Shown: positions 18,307 to 27,704 of the stretch, in pieces
Position numbering within the stretch: position 1 is the first letter of the stretch
Layout: each line of letters starts with the position of its first letter
NCBI RefSeq assembly: GCF_023016285.1
Contig: NZ_CP095413.1
Location: 1,116,001 to 1,180,000 of the forward strand
Length of the DNA: 64,000 nt
Direction of reading: 5' to 3'
DNA from: Muricauda sp. SCSIO 64092
GTDB lineage: Bacteria; Bacteroidota; Bacteroidia; Flavobacteriales; Flavobacteriaceae
Translations under genes and position numbers: made by a program
Notes under the pieces: generated by a model
Told to the model about the DNA's origin: nothing
The model's database searches: none
Seen by the model: only the letters and a program-made list of their open reading frames with translations

Positions 18307-19686
18307 TTAATAGTGGCACTTACCACATTCCAATCCACCCATTTGTGCTGCCGTAAGTTTCTCAACCCCATACTTTTTGGAGAGTTCTTCATGGATTTTT
18401 TTGTAATATCCATTGTCAGCAACCTGCACCTCTGTTTCCCGGTGGCAATTGATACACCAACCCATGGTCAATGGGGAATATTGGTACATAATTTCCATTT
18501 CCTCAACGGGTCCGTGACAGGTTTGACATTCGATGTTTCCTGCCGTGACATGCTGCGCGTGATTGAAATAAGCGAAATCCGGAAGGTTATGGATTCTTAC
18601 CCATTCCACCGGTTGTGATTCACCGGTGTAGCGCTGGTTTTCCTCATCCCATCCAACCGCTTTATATAATTTTTTGATTTCGTTTGTGTAGAACTCATTG
18701 GTATACCCATTGGCCAAATCCTCGGCACTTGGCCCTTCTGGATTCCCCTTATATTCATAAATGGATTTGTGACAGTTCATACAAACGTTCAACGACGGGA
18801 TTCCCGAATGTTTGGAAACCCTTGCCGAAGAATGGCAATACTGACATTCAATCTTATTGTCCCCTGCGTGAATTTTATGCGAATAATGAATGGGTTGAAT
18901 TGGGGCATATCCCTGGTCAATACCTATTTGGGACATCCACGCAAAAGCACCATAGGCACTGGCCAATAAAAAGACCACCACCGTGCAGAAAACCAAAAAC
19001 TGGTTCTGGGCAAAAGCTTTCCAAATGGGTATACGTCCGCCGTCCAATTCTTCGGCCAATTGCACCCCATTGGCTTCGGCAATTCTTCTTAGCGTGCGAT
19101 TGACCAAAAACAACATCACCACCAAGAGCGCAAAAACAACGGCCAACGCCCCAAGGATCATTTCATTGGATATTCCACTTGCATTACCACCATCCCCATC
19201 GGTATCGGCCACGGCAGTAGCAGCGGCGGCAGGTGCTGGAGGTGGAGCCGCAGTATAGGCAAGTATGTCGTCAATATCCGCGTTTGATAAGGTTGGGAAG
19301 GCTGTCATTGCCGCTTGGTTGTATTCATTGTAAATACGCACGGCATAGGCATCCCCTGCAGCAATCATCCCGGCACTATTCTTTATCCAAGCATACAACC
19401 ATTCCTTGTCCAAGCCTTCTTCTTCGGCCAACCGACTTTCCACATTGGCCAAGGCCGGTCCGGTCATCTTGCGGTTCAAAGCATGACAGGCGGCACAGTT
19501 TTGATTGAACAACTGTTTGCCCTTTACGGGGTCACCACCCAAATCGGCCGTCTGCTCTTCAGCAACAGGTTCGGCAGTGGACTCTTCTTGCGCAAAAGTG
19601 GGAATGGAAAAAAGTTGGGAAATCAGCAGTAAACTTAGACCAAAAACTTTCGTCAATTGAACTCGGTCAAAAACCTTTTTCATCAT
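18307..19686 (-). CDS. actA: Alternative complex III subunit ActA, multiheme cytochrome c with six CxxCH motifs
   Basis: First gene of the respiratory operon. After a signal peptide (LSLLLISQLFSIPTFA) the N-terminal domain has a class I cytochrome c site, QNCAACHALNRKMTG. An Ala/Pro-rich linker and a transmembrane helix (ILGALAVVFALLVVMLFLV) follow, then a second hydrophobic helix, then five further sites: CQYCH, CMNCH, CQTCH, CINCH and CGKCH at the extreme C-terminus. ActA is usually described as pentaheme; the sixth site here comes from the fused N-terminal domain. The start is one of two adjacent ATGs (19686 or 19683, MMKKVFD); the longer frame from 19749 is rejected because it precedes the signal peptide with an unrelated leader. 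Confidence 0.94.
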   Translation of the reverse strand: MMKKVFDRVQLTKVFGLSLLLISQLFSIPTFAQEESTAEPVAEEQTADLGGDPVKGKQLFNQNCAACHALNRKMTGPALANVESRLAEEEGLDKEWLYAWIKNSAGMIAAGDAYAVRIYNEYNQAAMTAFPTLSNADIDDILAYTAAPPPAPAAAATAVADTDGDGGNASGISNEMILGALAVVFALLVVMLFLVNRTLRRIAEANGVQLAEELDGGRIPIWKAFAQNQFLVFCTVVVFLLASAYGAFAWMSQIGIDQGYAPIQPIHYSHKIHAGDNKIECQYCHSSARVSKHSGIPSLNVCMNCHKSIYEYKGNPEGPSAEDLANGYTNEFYTNEIKKLYKAVGWDEENQRYTGESQPVEWVRIHNLPDFAYFNHAQHVTAGNIECQTCHGPVEEMEIMYQYSPLTMGWCINCHRETEVQVADNGYYKKIHEELSKKYGVEKLTAAQMGGLECGKCHY

Positions 19687-19767
19687 AATATACTTGCTAT
19701 CAAAATTTTGGCACGGATTTGGCGTTGATACTGTAAATGTTAGCACCACCGTTGCTCAAATTGCGAA

Positions 19768-19775
19768 CAAAAATA
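19768..19775 (-). promoter_or_regulatory. Candidate -7 promoter element of the act-cta operon
   Basis: On the minus strand this reads TATTTTTG, a perfect match to the Bacteroidota -7 consensus TAnnTTTG, about 80 bases upstream of actA. A convincing -33 TTTG at normal spacing is not evident, so the call rests on the -7 box and its position. Confidence 0.4.
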
Positions 19776-19874
19776 CGACACTACAAGCTTTTTTTAAATG
19801 TTAAAGGATTCTTACAACATAATTTATAACTATTCTAAATAGCAATTTTCAGAAATGTTTAACCTTCATTATTT

Positions 19875-19882
19875 TACTTTTG
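19875..19882 (+). promoter_or_regulatory. Candidate -7 promoter element for the SPOR protein gene
   Basis: TACTTTTG matches the -7 consensus TAnnTTTG and lies about 34 bases before the ATG at 19916. It also argues against the longer reading frame from 19880, whose first codon would lie at the promoter. The -33 region is weak. Confidence 0.4.
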
Positions 19883-19915
19883 CAAAACGCGATTTTTGCT
19901 GTATATTTTAAGACT

Positions 19916-20287
19916 ATGAAAGCACCTGTATTTACTTTATTTTTCATGTGTATTGCCGTATACATCCACGCACAGGAAGGAGTGGTCACTATTGAACAAG
20001 ATCCGAGGATTGAGCAATTGGTCAGAGTATACAATAAGGTAAATTCCAATAAGGGATTCTATCAGATACAGGTTGGTTTTGGGAGCTATGAAAAAGCACA
20101 GAACCTTAAATCCCAGGTGGACATAGATTTCCCGGGGTGGTATTCAAAAATCGAGTTTCAAGAACCTACTTACCGTGTGCGTTTGGGCAAGTTTCAAGAC
20201 CCATTGGAAGCTGAAAGACGATTTATCGAAGTCCGAAAAAAGTATCCAAGCGCCATGCTCTTAAAACCGGAAAGCGATTCCAAATAA
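19916..20287 (+). CDS. Small exported SPOR-domain protein
   Basis: From the ATG at 19916 the 123-residue protein has a signal peptide (MKAPVFTLFFMCIAVYIHAQ) and then mostly one SPOR domain: GFYQIQVGFGSYEKAQNLKS, PTYRVRLGKFQDPLEAERRF, ending with RKKYPSAMLLKP. SPOR domains bind denuded peptidoglycan glycan strands, typically at division sites; in flavobacteria small stand-alone SPOR proteins are common and of unclear specific role. It is transcribed away from the act operon and converges on infB with only 27 bases between stops, where a short AT-rich inverted repeat (TCCAAAT/ATTTGGA) occurs. The start was chosen for the signal peptide. Confidence 0.85.
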   Translation: MKAPVFTLFFMCIAVYIHAQEGVVTIEQDPRIEQLVRVYNKVNSNKGFYQIQVGFGSYEKAQNLKSQVDIDFPGWYSKIEFQEPTYRVRLGKFQDPLEAERRFIEVRKKYPSAMLLKPESDSK

Positions 20288-20314
20288 AATTTGGAGCTTC
20301 CGTTACCACGTTTC

Positions 20315-22972
20315 CTACAGTTTTTTCTTCACCGCAACTTCCTGGAAGGATTCTACAATATCCCCAATTCGGATATCATTGTAGTTCTTGATCTGTAATC
20401 CGCAGTCATATCCTTTGGATACCTCCTTGACATCGTCCTTGAATCGTTTAAGGGAAGCCAACTCCCCATTAAAGACGACAACCCCATCCCTGATCAAACG
20501 GATCTTGGAGTTCCTGAAGATTTTTCCACTGGTCACCATACAACCGGCGATGGTACCAATTTTGGATATTTTAAAGGTTTCCCTTATTTCTGCATTACCG
20601 GTGATTTCCTCTTTCATTTCAGGGGAAAGCATACCTTCCATGGCATCCTTAAGGTCATTGATCGCATCATAGATAATGGAATAGGTGCGGATATCTATTT
20701 CCTCTTTATCCGCTACCGTACGGGCATTGCCCATTGGCCTTACGTTGAACCCAATGATAATGGCATCCGAAGCACTTGCCAGCAGCACATCGGATTCCGT
20801 AATGGCACCCACACCCTTATGGATAATATTTACCTGGATCTCATCTGTGGACAGTTTTTGGAAGGAATCCGTCAATGCCTCAACGGAACCATCCACGTCC
20901 CCTTTAAGGATGATGTTCAGTTCCTTGAAGTCCCCAAGGGCAATTCGTCTTCCAATTTCATCCAGTGTAATGTGACGTTGCGTACGAACGGTCTGTTCCC
21001 GTTGCAACTGGGAACGTTTTGTAGCAATCTGTTTTGCCTCACGTTCATCATCCAATACATTGAACTTATCCCCTGCCTGGGGCGCACCATCCAATCCAAG
21101 AATGGAAATGGGTGTTGCGGGCCCTGCCTTTTTTATATTTTTTCCACGCTCGTCCTGCATTGCCTTCACCTTACCACTGCAGGTACCGGCAAGAACATAA
21201 TCCCCAATTTCCAGTGTTCCGTTCTGGACCAATATGGTGGAGACATAACCCCTACCTTTATCCAGGAACGCTTCAACCACGGTTCCGGCCGCAAGTCTAT
21301 TGGGATTGGCCTGCAATTCCAACAGTTCAGCCTCGAGCAACACCTTTTCCAGGAGTTCTTTTACCCCTTGTCCGGTTTTTGCAGAAATGTCATGGGATTG
21401 AATTTTACCCCCCCAGTCCTCTACCAAAAGGTTCATGCCCGCAAGACCTTCCTTGATTTTATCCGGATTGGCCGTGGGCTTATCAATTTTGTTTATGGCA
21501 AACACAATGGGCACTCCAGCGGCTTGAGCATGGCTAATTGCCTCTTTGGTCTGTGGCATGATATCGTCATCCGCAGCTACCACAATAATGGCAATATCCG
21601 TCACCTGTGCTCCCCTGGCCCGCATAGCCGTAAAAGCTTCGTGACCGGGTGTATCCAGGAACGTAATTTTTTGCCCGGAAGCAAGTGTCACCCCATAGGC
21701 CCCAATGTGCTGTGTAATACCACCGCTTTCACCTGCAATTACATTTTCTTCACGTATGTAATCCAGTAAGGAGGTTTTACCATGGTCTACGTGACCCATT
21801 ACCGTAACGATCGGTGCCCGTGATTCCAAATCCTCCGGAGCATCCTGTTCAATTTCGATGGACTCTTCGATCTCAGCGGTAACAAACTCCACCTCGTACC
21901 CAAACTCTTCTGCAACGATGGACAATGTTTCGGCATCCAAACGCTGGTTCATGGTCACCATCATTCCCAAGGACATACAGGCCGAGATAATTTCAGTAGT
22001 GGAGACATCCATCATAGTGGCCACCTCATTTACGGTGACGAACTCGGTAACCTTTAATAGTTTACTTTCCTTTTCCTGCTGTTCAAGCTCCTTCTCGGAT
22101 TGCTGCCTGTGCAAATCCCGTTTTTCCCTTCGGTACTTTGCTCCCTTGCCCTTATTGGTCTTTCCTTGAAGCTTCTCCAAGGTTTCCCGTACCTGTTTCT
22201 GGATTTCCTCTTCGGTAGGCTCTACCTTGGCAACGGTTTGCCGTTGTCCACCTTTTCTGTTGCCATTACGACCACGATTGCCCCCTGGCCCAGAGGCATC
22301 ATTCTTACTTATGATCCGTTTTCTGCGCTTCTTTCGATCCGATGGCGAACCTGGGCCCGTGTTGTTGGGCTTGCTTTCCTCTTTTTTCTTCTTGGGCTTA
22401 TTGAATTGGCTAAGATCGATCTTAGCCCCAGTAAGTTTTGGCCCTGTAAGTTTTTTGTATTGTGTGGTTATCGTTTCCGGTTCCTTTGGCTCTTCGGGAA
22501 CAGCAGGTTTCTCTTCCACCTTTTTCTCCTCAACCACTTTAACGGGCTTAGGCTCTTCCTTTTTTACAACTGGCTCCTCCTTAGGCTTGGGAGGTTCCGG
22601 TTTTTTATCCAGATCGATCTTGCCCACCGTTTTTGGCCCTGCAAGTTCTACCTTTCCTTTGATGACCTGTTCTGAAGCCGCTTGCTTGCGTTCCCTTGCC
22701 AATCTGCGCTCCTCCTGTTCGCGCTCCATTTGTAAACGCAGTTCCTCTTTCTCCTTTAGCTTTTCCTCTGCCACTTCCTGGGAGGCTGCTTTTTTACTGG
22801 CATCAGTTTGGAATTCGTCCAACAATACCTGATACACCTCATTGGTAATTTTTGTGGTAGGCCGAGCCTCTATCTCATGCCCTTTAGACACCAGATAGTC
22901 CACTGCCCTATCCAATGAAATGTTCAATTCACGTAGAACCTTGTTTAATCGTATTGTTGGGTTGTCTGCCAT
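20315..22972 (-). CDS. infB: Translation initiation factor IF-2
   Basis: IF-2 is the GTPase that brings initiator tRNA to the ribosome. The 885-residue protein has an IF2-N segment ([21 protein letters not shown]), a long charged, low-complexity region rich in Lys, Glu and Pro (about 60-310), and then the GTPase: G1 [12 protein letters not shown]3 DTPGHEAF, G4 NKID, and G5 SAKTG. Two beta-barrel domains follow, ending with [18 protein letters not shown]. It is last in the rimP-nusA-infB order, conserved across bacteria, 42 bases after nusA. The linker is variable in sequence and typical of Bacteroidota. Confidence 0.97.
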   Translation of the reverse strand: MADNPTIRLNKVLRELNISLDRAVDYLVSKGHEIEARPTTKITNEVYQVLLDEFQTDASKKAASQEVAEEKLKEKEELRLQMEREQEERRLARERKQAASEQVIKGKVELAGPKTVGKIDLDKKPEPPKPKEEPVVKKEEPKPVKVVEEKKVEEKPAVPEEPKEPETITTQYKKLTGPKLTGAKIDLSQFNKPKKKKEESKPNNTGPGSPSDRKKRRKRIISKNDASGPGGNRGRNGNRKGGQRQTVAKVEPTEEEIQKQVRETLEKLQGKTNKGKGAKYRREKRDLHRQQSEKELEQQEKESKLLKVTEFVTVNEVATMMDVSTTEIISACMSLGMMVTMNQRLDAETLSIVAEEFGYEVEFVTAEIEESIEIEQDAPEDLESRAPIVTVMGHVDHGKTSLLDYIREENVIAGESGGITQHIGAYGVTLASGQKITFLDTPGHEAFTAMRARGAQVTDIAIIVVAADDDIMPQTKEAISHAQAAGVPIVFAINKIDKPTANPDKIKEGLAGMNLLVEDWGGKIQSHDISAKTGQGVKELLEKVLLEAELLELQANPNRLAAGTVVEAFLDKGRGYVSTILVQNGTLEIGDYVLAGTCSGKVKAMQDERGKNIKKAGPATPISILGLDGAPQAGDKFNVLDDEREAKQIATKRSQLQREQTVRTQRHITLDEIGRRIALGDFKELNIILKGDVDGSVEALTDSFQKLSTDEIQVNIIHKGVGAITESDVLLASASDAIIIGFNVRPMGNARTVADKEEIDIRTYSIIYDAINDLKDAMEGMLSPEMKEEITGNAEIRETFKISKIGTIAGCMVTSGKIFRNSKIRLIRDGVVVFNGELASLKRFKDDVKEVSKGYDCGLQIKNYNDIRIGDIVESFQEVAVKKKL

Positions 22973-23014
22973 AAAAAACTTCTGTACTCCCTTTAAATTG
23001 TGTGCAAATATACT

Positions 23015-24247
23015 TTAATCTTCAAATTCGGCTTTAAGGATGCGCACTACCTCATTTACCGTTTCTTCCTCCAGGTCGGTTCGCTTTATTAAATCGTCCA
23101 CATCTTGCTCCAATACACTCCTTGCGGTATCCAGTCCGATTTTCTTGAACTCTTCAATAATCCAGGAATCGATTTCATCCGAAAATTCCGTTAGTTCCAC
23201 ATCCTCTTCGACACCTTCACGGAACACATCTATTTCGTAACCTGTTAATTGTCCTGCCAAACGTATATTGTGGCCGCCCCTACCTATGGCCTTGGATACT
23301 TCCTCGGGTTTAAGGTATACTTGGGCCGTTTTTTTCTCATCATCCAGTTTCACGGAAGTGACCCTAGCAGGGCTCAATGCCCTGGTCACCATTAACTGGG
23401 AATTGTTGGTCCAGTTGATGACATCTATATTTTCATTTCCCAATTCCCGAACAATACCGTGAATCCGGGACCCCTTCATACCGACACAAGCTCCCACGGG
23501 ATCTATTCTGTCATCATAGGAATCAACGGCAACTTTTGCTTTCTCCCCTGGTATTCGAACCGCTTTTTTAATGGAGATCAACCCATCAAAAACCTCGGGG
23601 ATCTCTTGGAAGAACAACTGTTCCAAAAATTTGGGGGAAGTCCTGGACATAATAATGGCAGGCTTGTTCCCTTTAAGTTCCACACTCTCGATTATCCCCC
23701 TCACATTGTCCCCTTTCCGGAAGAAATCCGATGGAATTTGTTTGTCTTTGGGCATAATGATTTCATTGCCCTCATCATCCAGCAGAATAATTGCCTTGTG
23801 ACGAATGTGGTGTACTTCTGCTGTATAGATTTCACCTTCCAAATCCTTGAACTGCTTGTAAATGGTGGTATTGTCATGCTCATGGATTTTGGCAATTAGG
23901 TTTTGGCGAAGTGCCAAAATGGAACGCCTTCCCAGGTCCATTAGCTTTACTTCCTCGGACACATCTTCACCAACCTCAAAATCCGGTTCTATTTTGCGGG
24001 CCTCACTTAGCGAAATTTCCTCGTTGGGCTCTTCCACTTCGCCGTCTTCCACAACAATCCTGTTCCTCCATATTTCCAAATCCCCTTTATCCGGATTGAT
24101 GATGATGTCAAAATTATCATCCGAGCCAAACTTCTTTTTTAAGGCGTTCCGGAAGACTTCTTCCAAAATTGCCATTAACGTTACCCTGTCAATAAACTTA
24201 TCATCCTTAAACTCCGAGAAGGATTCAATAAGCGCCAGATTTTCCAT
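23015..24247 (-). CDS. nusA: Transcription termination/antitermination factor NusA
   Basis: NusA binds RNA polymerase and modulates pausing, termination and antitermination. The 410-residue length is usual for Bacteroidota, which lack the C-terminal acidic repeats of enterobacteria. Domains in order: N-terminal polymerase-binding domain (SFSEFKDDKFIDRVTLMAIL), S1 domain (GEIYTAEVHHIRHKAIIL), then KH1 and KH2 (PVGACVGMKGSRIHGIVREL and SKAIGRGGHNIRLAGQLTG with the GxxG loops). It lies 13 bases after rimP and 42 before infB, in the conserved operon. It may act on the hairpin in the operon leader. Confidence 0.97.
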   Translation of the reverse strand: MENLALIESFSEFKDDKFIDRVTLMAILEEVFRNALKKKFGSDDNFDIIINPDKGDLEIWRNRIVVEDGEVEEPNEEISLSEARKIEPDFEVGEDVSEEVKLMDLGRRSILALRQNLIAKIHEHDNTTIYKQFKDLEGEIYTAEVHHIRHKAIILLDDEGNEIIMPKDKQIPSDFFRKGDNVRGIIESVELKGNKPAIIMSRTSPKFLEQLFFQEIPEVFDGLISIKKAVRIPGEKAKVAVDSYDDRIDPVGACVGMKGSRIHGIVRELGNENIDVINWTNNSQLMVTRALSPARVTSVKLDDEKKTAQVYLKPEEVSKAIGRGGHNIRLAGQLTGYEIDVFREGVEEDVELTEFSDEIDSWIIEEFKKIGLDTARSVLEQDVDDLIKRTDLEEETVNEVVRILKAEFED

Positions 24248-24260
24248 TTTTATCCTGCCA

Positions 24261-24722
24261 TTAAAATTTTAATACAACCTTAGCCCCTTCAATCGCTGAA
24301 AAGGCAATTTCCTGTTTTTTTTCAACAGTATGCTTTCCCTTACCTACTGGTTTGGGTTCCCTTGCTTTCCACTCCAAAGTAATGCCGTTGTCATTTACTT
24401 CGGTCAATTTTCCTTCTATGCTCCTGCCTTCAGTTTTTACTTCCAAACTGCGGCCCACATTTTTTTTGTACTGTCTTGGAAGAACAAGCGGTGCCGTAGC
24501 CCCTGCGGATGTCACTTCCAACGAAAAGTCGGTCTCTTCCCTGTCCAAGTTGTGCTCTATGGCACGACTTATCTCCATACAATCGTTGAGCGAGACACCA
24601 TTATCCCCATCCAAAACCACTTTTATGATGTTGTCCCCACCAATGGTAAAGTCCAACAAAAAGAGGTCCTGCCGCTTTTCCAAAGCCTTTTTCAATAAGT
24701 CCCCAACCTTTTCCGCGAACAT
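24261..24722 (-). CDS. rimP: Ribosome maturation factor RimP
   Basis: RimP helps assemble the 30S subunit. The 153-residue protein has the two-domain layout: an N-terminal domain (KVGDLLKKALEKRQDLFLLD, VVLDGDNGVSLNDCMEISRA with the conserved ISRAIE) and a C-terminal Sm-like domain (RQYKKNVGRSLEVKT, GKLTEVNDNGITLEW). ATG at 24722 (MFAEKV) is preferred over the in-frame TTG at 24734, which would fall just downstream of a leader hairpin. First gene of rimP-nusA-infB. Confidence 0.94.
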   Translation of the reverse strand: MFAEKVGDLLKKALEKRQDLFLLDFTIGGDNIIKVVLDGDNGVSLNDCMEISRAIEHNLDREETDFSLEVTSAGATAPLVLPRQYKKNVGRSLEVKTEGRSIEGKLTEVNDNGITLEWKAREPKPVGKGKHTVEKKQEIAFSAIEGAKVVLKF

Positions 24723-24739
24723 AAAATTGAGCAATAAAA

Positions 24740-24760
24740 GAGGGGACCTGTAGTCCCCTC
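24740..24760 (-). terminator. Attenuator-like hairpin in the rimP-nusA-infB leader
   Basis: GAGGGGAC and GTCCCCTC form a perfect 8-pair GC-rich stem with a 5-base loop, followed on the minus strand by TTTTATTG and then the rimP start 18 bases later. It lies between the operon promoter and the first gene, with no gene ending here on either strand, so its most natural role is leader attenuation. Confidence 0.55.
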
Positions 24761-24790
24761 ATGAATACCTCGTATATCACTTGCGTGGTG

Positions 24791-24820
24791 CAAATATAGG
24801 ATATTTCTACATTTTGCAAA
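24791..24820 (-). promoter_or_regulatory. Promoter of the rimP-nusA-infB operon
   Basis: On the minus strand, TTTG (24820-24817), an 18-base spacer and TATATTTG (24798-24791) match both parts of the Bacteroidota vegetative promoter (-33 TTTG, -7 TAnnTTTG). It predicts a leader of about 60 bases before rimP that contains the hairpin at 24740-24760. Confidence 0.65.
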
Positions 24821-24968
24821 ATTTGTGGGTGTACAAAAAATACCAACACCATCCGCCATTTATCTTTCGGATCCAAATGGGAAGATTGTAAAGGCAATGC
24901 TTACCATTAAAATTGGATTTTGGAAGGTCTAAGCGAAAGGATAAATTAGTATTTTCACCATCAAACTA

Positions 24969-25001
24969 AGAGCCTATTTGGGAATTTATCAAACAGGCTC
25001 T
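24969..25001. other. Strong hairpin in the leader of the 25022 lipoprotein gene
   Basis: AGAGCCTATTTG (24969-24980) and CAAACAGGCTCT (24990-25001) pair at 11 of 12 positions around the loop GGAATTTAT. The hairpin ends about 20 bases before the ATG, with no gene end nearby. It could be a regulatory leader or a small repeat unit; nothing in the sequence decides between them. Confidence 0.5.
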
Positions 25002-25021
25002 AACCTGAAACTATAGCTTCC

Positions 25022-25666
25022 ATGAAAAGAAAAACCGTTTTTACAGGAACAATCGTTGTCCTCTTATTTTCTGCATGTTCTTCGTATTTGACCAGTTCAG
25101 AAAATGTGGGCAAAACCAAGAAACCCTACGAAAAGATACTTGTTGTGGGACGGTCAAAGGACAATACCGCTCGAATCAAATTTGAAAACAGTGTGGTTTC
25201 CGAATTGAAGGAAGCGGGAGTGAAAGGAACCGCGTCCCATGCGGCCAATAAAATCATTGATTTAAACAGGAAGTATTCCGAGACCGAATTGGCCACTTTA
25301 AAGAAAACCCTCATGGCCAATGGTTATGACGGTGTGATCGTTACCAATTTAATCAATACCGAAGAATACACCGATGTTATTCCAGGAAACACATCCACTG
25401 CCTATGTTCCAACACGGGCAGGAAGGTTTGGTCGTTATCTGGTCTATTATCCGGTCACAAGATGGGAACCGGACCAGTTGAGAAGCGGTACGAAATATGT
25501 TTTTGAGAGTAGTCTTTACCGACTTACGGAAGATTCTGGCGATAACCTCCAATGGATAGGACGTTTTGAGGCCAAAGACCCATCCAACCTAACCAATACC
25601 GTGAACAAGTATGCCAAGGATTTAACGAATGCCCTGATAAAAAGCAGCATTTCCACTGACAACTAA
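25022..25666 (+). CDS. Lipoprotein of unknown function
   Basis: The 214-residue protein has a lipoprotein signal (FTGTIVVLLFSACSS, lipid-attached Cys near residue 19). The mature part begins KPYEKILVVGRSKDNTARIK and contains VVSELKEAGVKGTASHA and LMANGYDGVIVTNL, the pattern of a small alpha/beta domain seen in Bacteroidota lipoproteins that resemble the LPS-assembly/curli-type lipoprotein folds; the similarity is only by style. The C-terminal half has WEPDQLRSGTKYVFESSLYR and ends KDLTNALIKSS. I do not recognise a specific family and propose no function beyond an envelope location. It stands alone, divergent from rimP, with a hairpin in its leader. Confidence 0.8.
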   Translation: MKRKTVFTGTIVVLLFSACSSYLTSSENVGKTKKPYEKILVVGRSKDNTARIKFENSVVSELKEAGVKGTASHAANKIIDLNRKYSETELATLKKTLMANGYDGVIVTNLINTEEYTDVIPGNTSTAYVPTRAGRFGRYLVYYPVTRWEPDQLRSGTKYVFESSLYRLTEDSGDNLQWIGRFEAKDPSNLTNTVNKYAKDLTNALIKSSISTDN

Positions 25667-25769
25667 CGGCAGCCTTTAGGTTTCACCGATCACCTCAAAA
25701 TAAGTTCCTTTCTTAAGAGGGCAAACCCTTTGATTCCGATCATGGCCAAACCCCTTTTCATCCAGGTGT

Positions 25770-27599
25770 TCATTGGATCATTAAAGATTTAAGCCGCGGC
25801 AACATGGATTCCTTCTTATGCTGCGAGCTTTCCATCTTGGAAAGTATGGTGTTGAGTAAGCTAATGGCCTCATTGATGTAAGGACCCTTGTTGAGCATGA
25901 CACATTCCGCCTTTAAGGCTGTTGTGGCATCGGTGATTTCTGAACGTGATGGCAGGCCACTTTTGGCCAAGTTTTCCAATACCTGCGTGGCCCAGATAAC
26001 GGGTACATGGGCAGCTCCACAAATGGATACGATTTCCTGTTGGACCTGACCGATATTTTCCCATCCTGTTTCTATGGCCAAATCACCCCTCGCTATCATC
26101 ACGCCAACATTTTCCGTTTTCATGGCCTCAAGAAGGATGGGAACCAAATTCTCAAATGCAAATTGGGTTTCAATTTTTAGTATGATTCCCATATACTCGA
26201 ATGCATTGAGCTTCTTGAGTACATCATAGAGTTCCGTAACATCCTCAGGGCGGTTGACAAAGGAAAAGTTTACGATATCGGCATTTTCGGAAACGAACAC
26301 AAGATCTTCCCTATCCTTAAGGGTCAGACCTGAGAAGCCCAATTGGGTATCGGGAAAGTTAATGCCCTTCTCCGCTTTAAGCTTGGATCCATTTTCTTTG
26401 GCCAACGTAATTTTTACTTTAAAATGAACTTCGTTGACCTCAGTAATAACACCAGCTATTTTGCCATCATCAAAGAATACGCGATCCCCTTCCTCTATAT
26501 ACGCGAATACTTCGGGCAGTTGACAGGATATCATCGCGGGTTGTGTCAATACACCTTCGTCCGAAAACTCGGCAGGAGTCCCCAGGATATCCTCTTTATG
26601 AATACGTATTTCGTCATCGACCTTAAGTACCAGGGCGTTTTCCTTTGGTGGGATTTCCCCAACGGTCAATTCCAACATTTCATCGGTAGTCGCATTAAGG
26701 ACCAAACCAGGTTCAAAGTAAATCGTTTGCATCGTTTCGGCCTCCACATTGGTATTGTTGCAGTTCGTTACCCTAAGTTGTCGGTGTTTTGACCTTGCAT
26801 CCACCAAGGAAAGTACCTGGCCGATCTGCAATTTTTCCAAATCACCTGACTTCATGGGAAGCATGTTTGGCAATGGCACATATTCCGATTCTGGAACGAG
26901 GATTATCGTACCTGGTTCCATTGCCTTACCATAGGCATCCTTTTTCGGTTTACAACGCAATACCTGTGGTCCAGGGACAATCTTACCGGTACGTATCTTG
27001 GGTCCGGCCAAATCCATGGCAATTTTCACTTCTTTGTTGAGTTCCTGTGCCGCCCTTTTGATATTGGATATTATTTTTGACCAAACTTCCTGGGAATCAT
27101 GTGCGCAGTTGATTCTGGCACAATCCATTCCTTTTTCAATCATTTGTTTTACCATTTCGTAGTCATCAGCGGCCTCTCTGGGTTGTGTGACCATAATCCG
27201 AACCCTTCTTTCGCTAACGCCCTCGCCCAGTAGGTTTTTAGTGTTTCTCGCCAATATTTTTTTCCCTTTTTTTATGGACCATTGCCCCTTAAGGGCTTCT
27301 TTTTCATGTTCCGCAACGGTAAGACCCAAGAGATAGCGAATTGTGAGCACACTCGCTTTGATATGCCCTTCGGCATTGGCAAAACGGGTAAGACCTAAAT
27401 TTTTAAGGTGTTCTTGCATTTTCCGTACATCAAAACTTCGGAAAGAGCCATAATTGGCAAGGTTTTGGGCGCTTTTTTCATGATAGGGGCTTACATCCCC
27501 CAAAGTTTCTTTTAGACGCTCTTCATCTTCATTCATTTTGGCTATGATGGCGTCCAATTGCGCTATAACCCCTAAAACGATTGTCTTTTTTATTTTCAT
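25770..27599 (-). CDS. Atypical pyruvate kinase-family protein
   Basis: The 609-residue protein contains the pyruvate kinase barrel: RRVRIMVTQPREAADDYEM, ARINCAHDS (usual NFSHG), MDLAGPKIRTG, GIILKIETQFAFEN (with the catalytic Lys in KIE), MIARGDLAIETGW, and ATQVLENLAKSGLPSRSEIT. It differs from housekeeping enzymes in having about 130 extra N-terminal residues, largely helical; an enlarged B-domain region (roughly 200 residues between GPKIRTG and the next barrel strand); a changed C-terminal site (VMLNKGPY instead of MLSGET); and no allosteric C-terminal domain. It may transfer phosphate between phosphoenolpyruvate and ADP, or act on another substrate. It is a single gene, convergent with the 25022 lipoprotein gene. 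Fold confident, activity uncertain. Confidence 0.8.
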   Translation of the reverse strand: MKIKKTIVLGVIAQLDAIIAKMNEDEERLKETLGDVSPYHEKSAQNLANYGSFRSFDVRKMQEHLKNLGLTRFANAEGHIKASVLTIRYLLGLTVAEHEKEALKGQWSIKKGKKILARNTKNLLGEGVSERRVRIMVTQPREAADDYEMVKQMIEKGMDCARINCAHDSQEVWSKIISNIKRAAQELNKEVKIAMDLAGPKIRTGKIVPGPQVLRCKPKKDAYGKAMEPGTIILVPESEYVPLPNMLPMKSGDLEKLQIGQVLSLVDARSKHRQLRVTNCNNTNVEAETMQTIYFEPGLVLNATTDEMLELTVGEIPPKENALVLKVDDEIRIHKEDILGTPAEFSDEGVLTQPAMISCQLPEVFAYIEEGDRVFFDDGKIAGVITEVNEVHFKVKITLAKENGSKLKAEKGINFPDTQLGFSGLTLKDREDLVFVSENADIVNFSFVNRPEDVTELYDVLKKLNAFEYMGIILKIETQFAFENLVPILLEAMKTENVGVMIARGDLAIETGWENIGQVQQEIVSICGAAHVPVIWATQVLENLAKSGLPSRSEITDATTALKAECVMLNKGPYINEAISLLNTILSKMESSQHKKESMLPRLKSLMIQ

Positions 27600-27704
27600 T
27601 TCCCTTGTACGATTGCCATTTTTGAACTCCTAGTTATCGCTTTCTGAACCAATACCAACGGAAGTTACGTGATATTCCTTCGCTGATGAACGATATTAAC
27701 GTTG

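Noticed and set aside
20819..21769. A 316-codon open frame on the strand opposite infB
   Set aside because: It mirrors the conserved GTPase part of infB codon for codon; its translation has no domain features and it is a shadow of the real gene.
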